Assembly: GCA_905233625.1 (NCBI GenBank)
Contig: CAJOFJ010000018.1
Coordinates: 1 to 34,785 of the forward strand
From: an uncultured Bacteroidales bacterium
GTDB taxonomy: Bacteria; Bacteroidota; Bacteroidia; Bacteroidales; WCHB1-69
Direction of reading: 5' to 3'
Length of the DNA stretch: 34,785 nucleotides
The position numbers and the translations under genes were made by a program. The notes beneath the pieces were generated by a model. The model was not told the origin of the DNA. It searched no databases and saw nothing but the letters and a program-made list of their open reading frames with translations. Shown in pieces: positions 7,067-13,951 of this stretch. Positions within the stretch are counted from its first letter, which is position 1; each line of letters opens with the position of its first letter.

Positions 7067-7837
7067 CTCAAATATCCTCTTCTTCACCCCCACATTATAC
7101 GACAAATACCCGGCGAGGTAGAAAGGTTTTGCTTTGTTGAAAGCCATCTGCTGTACGAAGGGGAATATCATGTCGAAGCAAACACCAATTTCCAAAGCAT
7201 GGATGGTCTGGTCTTTCTTACTGAAATCGAACACAAAACCGGTTTTGCCGTAAAAACCTGGACGCGGATAGCTGATGTGTGCCAAATTGGTCCAGAAAGG
7301 GGCGTGTCCCAATATATCCGATGCGTCAATTTCCTCGGGATCATATCGTTTCACGGTAACCACTCCATAGGGATTCACTACTCGTAAGTATGTGGGAAAT
7401 ACCAGTCCCAGCGATAGTCCCGCGGAAAGAGAATAGCGTATGCTAACACCTCCCCAGTATGGTTTGTGGTGAATGGTGCGCTGGTATCCATAGCCTGCCC
7501 GAAGGAAAAAAAGGTCGCACAGCTTCCCGTAACAGAAAGATGTCGCCCCATTGTACAGGGCGCTTTTGACTCGCACCGCTTTTGGATGCCGGTTGTATAC
7601 ACACCCCACTTCCACAAAGTGTTTGTTGTAATAGTCCGGTGTCCATCCGTGCTGAAACCATAGCCCCGCTCCTGAAGTGTTGATTTCAAAATTAAAATTC
7701 CACTCCTTGGCCGTGACCACATGTTCGGTAGAGTCGGCCACGTCCTGTGCCCGTGAGACAAAAAAAAGAGCCATCAGCAAGCCTGCAAGCAGACTTCCTT
7801 TGCTGATGAAACCTGATTTTTTTTCACTGGACACCAT
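7064..7837 (-). CDS. Predicted outer-membrane beta-barrel protein of unknown function
   Basis: The 257-residue product starts with a basic segment and a hydrophobic core (SLLAGLLMALFFVSRAQ), an export signal cut near residue 31. The rest is amphipathic beta-strand sequence rich in aromatic and glycine residues: FFLRAGYGYQRTI, VSIRYSLSAGLSLGLVFP, FYLAGYLSYNVGVKKRIFE. It ends in an aromatic-plus-charge tail (RIFE) rather than the classical terminal Phe. I recognise the general Bacteroidetes small-barrel type but no named family. It follows a 46-residue lipoprotein gene by 8 bp and is divergent from an Omp85-like gene, so a shared role in outer-membrane assembly or upkeep is possible but only inferred. 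Confidence 0.6.
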   Translation of the reverse strand: MVSSEKKSGFISKGSLLAGLLMALFFVSRAQDVADSTEHVVTAKEWNFNFEINTSGAGLWFQHGWTPDYYNKHFVEVGCVYNRHPKAVRVKSALYNGATSFCYGKLCDLFFLRAGYGYQRTIHHKPYWGGVSIRYSLSAGLSLGLVFPTYLRVVNPYGVVTVKRYDPEEIDASDILGHAPFWTNLAHISYPRPGFYGKTGFVFDFSKKDQTIHALEIGVCFDMIFPFVQQMAFNKAKPFYLAGYLSYNVGVKKRIFE

Positions 7838-7845
7838 CCTTTGGC

Positions 7846-7986
7846 TTAGAGCTGGTTGCTGTTGTCATCCACATTCACCACCTCGGTATAGTGTCCGTAA
7901 GCAGCGCATTTGTGCTGAGTGTCACATGCCGAGAACATTAAAAGGCCTGCAAAAAACAGGGTAATTACAATCATTAGTTTTTTCAT
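7846..7986 (-). CDS. Small putative lipoprotein, 46 residues
   Basis: The ATG at 7986 gives a 46-residue product: basic start MKKLM, hydrophobic core, and a lipobox-like F-S-A-C with Cys at residue 21, followed by a short hydrophilic tail (DTQHKCAAYGHYTEVVNVDD). A second Cys lies at residue 27. After processing only about 26 residues would remain, anchored to a membrane by lipid. A good -7 box lies upstream at 8009-8016, and the next gene starts 8 bp after the stop, so the two are probably co-transcribed. The family is not recognised; the motif Y-G-H-Y-T-E is the most conserved-looking part. Confidence 0.7.
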   Translation of the reverse strand: MKKLMIVITLFFAGLLMFSACDTQHKCAAYGHYTEVVNVDDNSNQL

Positions 7987-8000
7987 ATCGTCTTTTTTTT

Positions 8001-8016
8001 TAATTTTGCAAAGATA
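8001..8016. promoter_or_regulatory. Back-to-back -7 boxes for the divergent pair
   Basis: Two full TAnnTTTG matches abut: TAATTTTG on the plus strand (8001-8008, towards the Omp85-like gene) and TATCTTTG on the minus strand (8016-8009, towards the lipoprotein). The plus leader would be about 57 nt and the minus leader about 16 nt. Two polymerases could not occupy both at once. Confidence 0.5.
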
Positions 8017-8072
8017 ATAAAAAACGTTGTTTGTAGTTTTATATTATATCAATACATAAAAAGAATAATAAG

Positions 8073-9611
8073 TTGTTGAAAATAAATAAGTTGACATTTT
8101 TGCTAATATTCCTTGCTTTTGGCCTTGTTTCAGTATTTGGTCAAAATAAAGGGAAAAAATTGCATTATGCTGCCGTCTTGTCTATGGATTCAACCACTTA
8201 CCAGTTGTTACGTCAGTCCAATACGTTGTCATACTGCCGCCATAATTTGCTTGTTTTGGAAGATTATCCGAAGTTCTCCAAACAAGTGGTATCCTATTTT
8301 GAAAACAATGGCTTCCCTTTTGCGGAAGTTCGTTTGGATAGCCTTGAAATGGGAGAGAAACATGCTACTGCCCGCTTGGTGGTAGATCGGCATGAATATG
8401 TGGAGTTTGATAGTATTATTGTTAATGGAAATGCCAAATTGTCAAGAAGTTACCTTTATCCTTATTTGGGTTGGCGTCGAAAAAAAAGTTTCAAAGAGGC
8501 CGTAGTATCAGAGATACCTTCCAAAATTTCAGAATTGCCTTTTGTGACTGAAACGGCGCCTTCGTCCATCGAGTTCGTTAATGACAAATGCTATCTGTAT
8601 CTTTACCTTGATAAGCGGAAATGCAGTCAGTTTGACGGTTATATCGGTTTGGTTCCTGTGGATGAACGTACGGGCAAGGTGTCATTGAATGGTGAATTGA
8701 GTCTCGATTTACGCAATCTGTTCAAAATAGGGGAGCGCATAGCCCTTCAATGGCGCAGCACAGAGCGTTATTCACAAAATTTGACCGTTTTGCTGAATTT
8801 CCCCTATCTTTTTCGTACACCCTTTGGTGTGGATGGCCAGTTTTTGCTGGATAAAAAAGATACTACATACCTGAATATGAATTACTTGATAGGTCTGCAA
8901 TATTCTTTTATGGGTAATAGCTATGTCAAAGTTTATTTCGATTATACAACTTCACGTGTTCTGGCGATTTCAGCAATGTCTCCATCTTCAGGTTTGATGG
9001 ATTATAATAAGTCAATGTATGGCATTGAATTCAATATCAGAAAGTTGGATTATATTTATAATCCAAGAAAAGGGGTTTCTTTTTTGATTAATGCCAGTGC
9101 GGGACGAAGAAAAGTTGTAAAAAATGCCAAAGCCGACGAGTCGTTGTACGTGGGTATGGATATGAGCAGTACCAAGTATCGTTTGCAGGCAAATCTGACG
9201 GGCTATATTCCGCTGCACAAACGTTGGGTGATGGTATTGGGTGTGAATGGAGGAATAATGTTCGGTAAGAATCATTATATGAATGAGTTATATCGTATAG
9301 GAGGGATGAATTCGCTCCAGGGATTTGATGAACAGGCTCTGTATTGTTCCTCGTATGCTATTGCTTTGACAGAGTTGCGTTTTCTGTTTGCCAAACGTGC
9401 ATATATCAATGCTTTCTTCAACGGGGCGTGGTATGAACGTCAAGTGCCGGACAATTATCATCATGATTTTCCTTTCGGTTTTGGCCTCGGACTTTCATTT
9501 GATACCAAAGCGGGTATGTTTTACTTGAGTTATGCCCTTGGTCATCAGCAAAATAGCCCTATTTCATTTAAAACAGGAAAGATTCACTTCGGGGTGAAAG
9601 TAGGGTTTTAA
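8073..9611 (+). CDS. Small Omp85/TamA-like outer-membrane protein
   Basis: The 512-residue product has an export signal (hydrophobic core LTFLLIFLAFGLVSVFG, cut near residue 24). Two POTRA-like stretches follow (about 60-110 with NNGFPFAEVRLDSL, and 111-165 with EFDSIIVNGNAKLSRSYL), then a C-terminal barrel of alternating strands ending in VGF. The block YRIGGMNSLQGFDEQ near 407-421 corresponds to the conserved loop-6 segment of Omp85 proteins, where SLRGF is usual; here Gln416 stands in place of Arg. The size fits a compact TamA/BamA-like protein rather than BamA itself (about 800-900 residues). The start is TTG (8073, or 8076): no ATG allows the signal peptide to be made. It may insert or move proteins or lipids at the outer membrane. 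Confidence 0.78.
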   Translation: MLKINKLTFLLIFLAFGLVSVFGQNKGKKLHYAAVLSMDSTTYQLLRQSNTLSYCRHNLLVLEDYPKFSKQVVSYFENNGFPFAEVRLDSLEMGEKHATARLVVDRHEYVEFDSIIVNGNAKLSRSYLYPYLGWRRKKSFKEAVVSEIPSKISELPFVTETAPSSIEFVNDKCYLYLYLDKRKCSQFDGYIGLVPVDERTGKVSLNGELSLDLRNLFKIGERIALQWRSTERYSQNLTVLLNFPYLFRTPFGVDGQFLLDKKDTTYLNMNYLIGLQYSFMGNSYVKVYFDYTTSRVLAISAMSPSSGLMDYNKSMYGIEFNIRKLDYIYNPRKGVSFLINASAGRRKVVKNAKADESLYVGMDMSSTKYRLQANLTGYIPLHKRWVMVLGVNGGIMFGKNHYMNELYRIGGMNSLQGFDEQALYCSSYAIALTELRFLFAKRAYINAFFNGAWYERQVPDNYHHDFPFGFGLGLSFDTKAGMFYLSYALGHQQNSPISFKTGKIHFGVKVGF

Positions 9612-9663
9612 TAATTGAAAGTTGAAAGTTAATTTTCAGTTCTCAGTTTTCAGTTTTCAACTA
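9612..9663. repeat. Heptad repeat spacer between two convergent genes
   Basis: The 49-bp gap equals seven heptads: ATTGAAA, GTTGAAA, GTTAATT, TTCAGTT, CTCAGTT, TTCAGTT, TTCAACT (phase approximate). It fills the whole space between the Omp85-like stop and the symporter stop. The first and last units are complementary (GTTGAAA with TTCAACT), so a weak hairpin could form. Confidence 0.7.
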
Positions 9664-11301
9664 CCAGAACACCGCATAAATCACCACCAAGATAATGCAG
9701 ATGGCGTAGGCGCAGAGGTGGAAACTACGTTCGGTTTTGAAATAGTTGGCGATGAGCGGAATGGCTTTTTTGTCATCATCGGTGGGGCAGGTGGCTAAAC
9801 TCACCATCACAATGATGGCCATGGTGAGTATGCAGGTGTAGAACATCTGGTCCAGGAAGGGCATGTCGATGGGCAAAAACTTGAGTGCCAATGCAATGGG
9901 AATAGATAGAATGACGCCGGTGACCGCTCCTTTGTTGTTGGTTTTCTTCCAGAAAAGACCTAAAAGGAACAATGCCAGAATGCCGGGACTGACCAGTCCG
10001 GTGTATTCCTGAATGTATTGGAACATCTGTCCCACACTGCCTAACATGGGGGCGACAAAGCAGGCGATCAACAAGAAAACAGCGGCAGAGATACGACCAA
10101 CATTGACCAGATTGACTTTTTTGTCACCTTTTTGTTCGATTTTAGGTGCAATGTACGGCTTGAAAACATCCATGGTGAAAATGGTGGAAGCCGAGTTGAG
10201 CATGGATGCCAAAGAGGAGATGATGGCAGCGGCTAAGGCGGCCAGCACCAAGCCTTTCAGACCGATGGGGACAAAGCTGCTGATGAGCCAGGGATAGGCG
10301 TTGTCGTTATTGAGGGCGCCGTTACCCAAAGTGAAGGCTTCTACAGCACCGTAGCGGCCTTCGGTGAACATGACATAGGCAATGATGCCCGGAATGACCA
10401 CGATAAAGGGAATGAGCAACTTGAGGAAGGCGGCGAAGGCCAAACCTTTTTGTGCTTCAGGAAGAGATTTGGCAGCAAAAGCACGCTGGATGATGTACTG
10501 GTTGAAGCCCCAATAATAAATGTTGGCGACCCATAGTCCTCCGATAAGCATCACAATGCCAGGAAGATTATGGAATTCGGGGTTGTCGTGTTTGAGGATA
10601 AGGTGGAATCGGTCGCCGGCTACATCCGCCACATGACGCACACCTTGTGACAGGCTGCCGTCGGGACTGACATACTGGAAGGCCACGATGGTGGTGATGA
10701 CTCCGCCGGCCATCAGCAGGAACACCTGCAGTATGTCGGTCCAGGCCACTGACGAAAGGCCGCCCCGCAGCGAATAGCAGGCGGCGATAATGGCCAGCCC
10801 GATGATGGAGGGGACGATGAGTTTGCCGTCGCCCATGCCGATGATGGTGTCGATGGCCTTGCCGCCAAGGTATAGGACGGAGGTGAGGTTGACGAAGACG
10901 AAGAGGGCAATCCAGAAGACCGCCAAGATAGTGCGGAGATGTCGCGAATAGCGCTTCTCCACAAATTCAGGTATGGTATAGATGCCTTGGCGGATGAAAA
11001 CGGGCAAGAAGAACTTGGCGACGATGATGAGGGTGATGGCCGCCATAAATTCGTAGGAGGCAACTGCCAGTCCACTAGCAAAACTAGTGCCGGACATGCC
11101 AATGAACTGCTCTGCGGAGATGTTGGCAGCAATCAGCGAGGCACCAATGGCCCACCAGGGCAGTGATTTTCCCGCCAGGAAATAGTCTTCTTCCGACTGG
11201 CTCGGCCTTTTCTTTCGGGCAATCCATAGCCCCAACCCCACAATGATAATCAGGTAAGCGATGAAAATGATGATGTCGATGGTGTGAAATGCTGGATTCA
11301 T
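9661..11301 (-). CDS. Sodium/sugar symporter of the vSGLT type, probably galactose
   Basis: The 546-residue inner-membrane protein belongs to the solute:sodium symporter family and has about 14 hydrophobic segments. It closely follows the Vibrio vSGLT pattern as I remember it: GASLIAANISAEQFIGMSG (N60 and Q65 match vSGLT N64 and Q69), E84 in ASYEFM (E88), and YYWGFNQYIIQRAFAAKS in the middle. These residues contact galactose in vSGLT. The ISSLAS block in transmembrane helix 8 fits the sodium site. It is the last gene of the glycosidase-galM-galK cluster, which supports galactose as substrate and sodium as driving ion. It lies 194 bp after galK, the gap being filled with heptad repeats, so it may be co-transcribed or have its own unseen promoter. 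Confidence 0.9.
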   Translation of the reverse strand: MNPAFHTIDIIIFIAYLIIIVGLGLWIARKKRPSQSEEDYFLAGKSLPWWAIGASLIAANISAEQFIGMSGTSFASGLAVASYEFMAAITLIIVAKFFLPVFIRQGIYTIPEFVEKRYSRHLRTILAVFWIALFVFVNLTSVLYLGGKAIDTIIGMGDGKLIVPSIIGLAIIAACYSLRGGLSSVAWTDILQVFLLMAGGVITTIVAFQYVSPDGSLSQGVRHVADVAGDRFHLILKHDNPEFHNLPGIVMLIGGLWVANIYYWGFNQYIIQRAFAAKSLPEAQKGLAFAAFLKLLIPFIVVIPGIIAYVMFTEGRYGAVEAFTLGNGALNNDNAYPWLISSFVPIGLKGLVLAALAAAIISSLASMLNSASTIFTMDVFKPYIAPKIEQKGDKKVNLVNVGRISAAVFLLIACFVAPMLGSVGQMFQYIQEYTGLVSPGILALFLLGLFWKKTNNKGAVTGVILSIPIALALKFLPIDMPFLDQMFYTCILTMAIIVMVSLATCPTDDDKKAIPLIANYFKTERSFHLCAYAICIILVVIYAVFW

Positions 11302-11302
11302 G

Positions 11303-11498
11303 GTGTTTAGTGATTAGTGGTTAGTGGTTAGTGATTAGGGATTAGTGATTAGTAGATAGGGGATAGTAGTTGTTGTTTATTGTTTAGTGTTTAATGTTTA
11401 GAAGGTTAGAGGGTGAGAAGGTTAGAAGATTATGGATTTTGAATTTTGAATTCTGAATTCTTAACTTTCAACTTTCAGTTTTCAGTTTTCATTTTTCA
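11303..11498. repeat. Mosaic heptad repeat array between symporter and galK
   Basis: Nearly the entire 194-bp spacer keeps a 7-bp period while the unit changes: TTAGTGA/TTAGTGG (about eight copies), TTATTGT/TTAGTGT/TTAATGT, a G-rich patch GTTAGAG/AGGTTAG, TGAATTT/TGAATTC, and finally TCAACTT/TCAGTTT. The last units overlap the galK TGA stop (11496-11498). Confidence 0.75.
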
Positions 11499-12596
11499 AC
11501 TGACATACCCCTCCATTTCCTGTCCAAATCTCTCCTTGTATTTTTCCCCAAGTTCTTTGATAAAACTCTCTATCTGCTTTTCGGCGATGAGGGTGACAGT
11601 GCAGCCACCGAAGCCGGCACCGGTCATGCGGCTGCCGAGCACGCCTTCGAATTGCTGGGCCTGCTCCACTAAAAAGTCCAGTTCGGGACAGCTTACCTCG
11701 TAGTCGTCGCGGAGCGAGGCGTGCGAGGCGTTCATCAACTGACCGAAGCGGGACATGTCGTGGTTTCTGAGGGCATGCACAGCCTCTTTCACCCGCTCGT
11801 TTTCGCTGATGGTGTGGCGAGCTCTTCGGAGTACAGTGTCTGAAAACTGCTCGGTCACTTGTGACGAGAGTTCATCGAACTGCTTCGTGTTGAGTTGGCA
11901 GAGATGCTCAATGGGGACAAGCTTTTGCAATATGCGCAGGGCCTCTTCACATTCCTGCCGCCGCTGGTTATAAGCCGAATCCACAAGACCTCTTTTCTTT
12001 TTGCTGTTGCAGATGACAAAGCGGAAGTCCTCCGATGCCAAGGGAACATATTCATATTCCAGGGTGTTACAATCCAGAGCAATGGCATGGCCGTCTTTGC
12101 CGAAACCGGCGGCGAACTGGTCCATGATGCCGCAGTTCATGCCCACAAAGCTGTTCTCCGCATGCTGGGCCATTTTGACCAAGTCCAAGAGGGTGAATGG
12201 TTTGTTGTTCAGACTGTTGAGGGCTAATGCGGTAACCATCTCGATGGAGGCGGAAGAGGATAGGGCGGCGCCAATGGGCATATTGCCACGGAAATGGAAA
12301 TTGTAGCCCTGGAAGTGATAGCCACGGTCGGTGAATTCTTTGATAACCCCTAAGGGATAGTCCACCCAGCAGTGATGGTGTTGGCTCATGCCTGCTTCAT
12401 CCAATTCGAAAACAGCTTGGTCATTGTCCGAGCTGAAGCGGCAAAGCTGGTCGTCACGCTGGCTGATGGTCAGGTAGGTGCCCATGCTCAGTGCCACAGG
12501 CAACACCAGACCTCCGTTGTAGTCAGTGTGGTCGCCAATCAGGTTTACCCGCCCGGGGGCGAAGAAGCTTTGCTCAGTATTTGGATTGTTGTTCAT
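11496..12596 (-). CDS. galK: Galactokinase
   Basis: GalK phosphorylates alpha-D-galactose at C1 with ATP, the first committed step of the Leloir route, in the cytosol. The 366-residue GHMP kinase shows the N-terminal signature APGRVNLIGDHTDYNGG (13-29), the ATP loop PIGAALSSSASIEM (107-120), the catalytic aspartate D159 in MNCGIMDQF, and the C-terminal motif MTGAGFGGCTVTL. One oddity is D22, where galactokinases usually have Glu (GEHTDY), a sugar-contacting position. The start overlaps the galM stop by one base (TAATG), implying translational coupling. The length is near that of E. coli GalK (382). No uridylyltransferase gene (galT) is in the window. Confidence 0.94.
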   Translation of the reverse strand: MNNNPNTEQSFFAPGRVNLIGDHTDYNGGLVLPVALSMGTYLTISQRDDQLCRFSSDNDQAVFELDEAGMSQHHHCWVDYPLGVIKEFTDRGYHFQGYNFHFRGNMPIGAALSSSASIEMVTALALNSLNNKPFTLLDLVKMAQHAENSFVGMNCGIMDQFAAGFGKDGHAIALDCNTLEYEYVPLASEDFRFVICNSKKKRGLVDSAYNQRRQECEEALRILQKLVPIEHLCQLNTKQFDELSSQVTEQFSDTVLRRARHTISENERVKEAVHALRNHDMSRFGQLMNASHASLRDDYEVSCPELDFLVEQAQQFEGVLGSRMTGAGFGGCTVTLIAEKQIESFIKELGEKYKERFGQEMEGYVS

Positions 12597-13606
12597 TATT
12601 GAAATCTGTATTTTGTTCTACTTTTGTATGTGTCGCCAGGCCGCAGGAAGGCATTGGATTCTGGCCAGTGCTGGTTGGGTGAGTCGGGGAACTTTTGGGT
12701 TTCGAGGCAGACAGCAGAGCGTTGTTGGTAGGCAATGCCGTTCTTGCCAGTGACGCTGCCATCGAGGAAGTTGCCGGTATAGACTTGCATTCCCGGCTCT
12801 GTGGTGAAGACTTCCATTGCAATGCCCGTGACGGGACTTTCCAATCGGGCACAGGGACGGGAATCGTTGCCCTTCGTGTTCAGTACCCAGTTGTGGTCGT
12901 AGCCGCGACCGATGCGCAGCTGCTCAAAATTGGCATCAATATCACGACCAATTGCTTTCGCTTGCCGGAAATCCATCGGGGTTCTGTCCACGGAAGACAA
13001 CTCGCCCGTGGGGATAAAGCTCTCGCCGATAGGCGTATAGCGGTCAGCATCAATGGTCAACAAGTGGTTGAGGATGTCGGTGGAGGCATCGCCGTTGAGA
13101 TTGAAGTAGCTGTGGTTGGTCATGTTGATGACCGTCGGCTTGTCCGTAACCGCCTCGTATTCAATATCCAGAGTATTGTTATCTGTCATGGTGTAGGTGA
13201 CACGGGCGCACACGTTGCCAGGGAATCCGCTGTCGCCGTCCTCGCTGACGTGGCTCAGTACCAGTTGGTTATCGCTCACGGACTCCACATTGAACATCCG
13301 GTACTGCCAGCCGTCGGGACCGCCGTGCAGGCAGTTCTTACCATCGTTCTGCGGCAATTGATACGTATGGCCATCTATCGTTATCTGTCCGTTATTCAGT
13401 CGGTTAGCATATCTGCCAATCACTGCCCCAAAGTCAGAGCGGTGCTTTTCGGGCAGATAATCCTCCAGTTTTTCAAAACCCAGCACCACATCACGCATTT
13501 CGCCATTCTTGTCAGGAATCCACAGACCGACAATGCGCCCCCCGAAATTGGTGATTTCGGCGGTCATGCCTTTGCGGTTCCTGATTTTGAATAGCTGTAA
13601 TTTCAT
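12596..13606 (-). CDS. galM: Aldose 1-epimerase (galactose mutarotase)
   Basis: GalM interconverts beta- and alpha-galactose so that galactokinase receives the alpha form. The 336-residue product has the expected catalytic set: H94 in NCLHGGPDGW, H165 in NMTNHSYFNL and E302 in CLETQKFPDSPN, close to Lactococcus GalM H96, H170 and E304. R66-N68 in IGRYANR is the conserved sugar-binding stretch. No signal peptide is present, so it acts in the cytosol on imported sugar. It is translationally coupled to galK and lies 328 bp downstream of the GH97 gene. Confidence 0.94.
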   Translation of the reverse strand: MKLQLFKIRNRKGMTAEITNFGGRIVGLWIPDKNGEMRDVVLGFEKLEDYLPEKHRSDFGAVIGRYANRLNNGQITIDGHTYQLPQNDGKNCLHGGPDGWQYRMFNVESVSDNQLVLSHVSEDGDSGFPGNVCARVTYTMTDNNTLDIEYEAVTDKPTVINMTNHSYFNLNGDASTDILNHLLTIDADRYTPIGESFIPTGELSSVDRTPMDFRQAKAIGRDIDANFEQLRIGRGYDHNWVLNTKGNDSRPCARLESPVTGIAMEVFTTEPGMQVYTGNFLDGSVTGKNGIAYQQRSAVCLETQKFPDSPNQHWPESNAFLRPGDTYKSRTKYRFQ

Positions 13607-13637
13607 AAGTTGAATTTTGAACTTTGAATTTTGAATT
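13607..13637. repeat. Short heptad block upstream of galM
   Basis: Four units (GTTGAAT, TTTGAAC, TTTGAAT, TTTGAAT) lie just upstream of the galM start. They resemble the other spacer arrays. Unlike most, this block adjoins a start codon rather than a stop. Confidence 0.5.
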
Positions 13638-13679
13638 ATTACAGATGTGATTTTCTAATCAACATTGGGTGTCATAGTA

Positions 13680-13778
13680 GCGTGCCTTTGGCACGCATAC
13701 TCTGCATTCATCCGCATCACCCCACACTGCGCACTATCGTGCTTGTGCGGGGTTAATAGGATATCGTGCCTTCGGCAC
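13680..13778. repeat. REP-like cluster of three hairpins
   Basis: Three dyads occur within about 100 bp. The first is GCGTGCC-TTT-GGCACGC (13680-13696), a perfect 7-bp stem. The second is CCCCACAC...GTGCGGGG (13720-13752), with one mismatch and an inner GCAC-TATC-GTGC. The third is GTGCC-TTC-GGCAC (13766-13778). The two outer hairpins are near-copies in the same orientation. GC-rich hairpins in an otherwise AT-rich spacer look like REP/BIME-type elements moved by TnpA-REP (RAYT) enzymes, though no such gene is in the window. No gene or -7 box was found in the rest of the 13607-13934 spacer. Confidence 0.65.
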
Positions 13779-13867
13779 TCCCTCTCATAATCCAAATTAT
13801 ACCCCGATATGAAATTCATATTTATCTAGCTTATATGTTTGTATCAATAAATCAATACACCAACATC

Positions 13868-13951
13868 GTTCTTAATTCTTAATTCTTAATTCTTAGTTCT
13901 TAATTCTTAATTCTTAGTTCTTAGTTCTTAATTCTTAATTGTCAATTGTCA
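13868..13951. repeat. Twelve-unit heptad array entering the GH97 coding end
   Basis: Twelve heptads run without a break: GTTCTTA or ATTCTTA ten times, then ATTGTCA twice. The tenth unit supplies the TAA stop of the GH97 gene (13937-13935), and the last two units encode the final residues VTIDN. This is the most regular array in the window. Confidence 0.85.

Noticed and set aside
12695-13594. Long plus-strand frame of 299 codons opposite galM
   Set aside because: galM on the minus strand has all catalytic residues; the plus frame is a shadow caused by GC-biased codons.
13689-13706. Sigma-54 (-24/-12) promoter TGGCAC...TGC
   Set aside because: The spacing between the GG and GC elements is about 2 bp too long, and the TGGCAC half belongs to the REP-like hairpin.
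13868-13951. CRISPR array
   Set aside because: Units are 7 bp with no spacers, and no cas gene is present.
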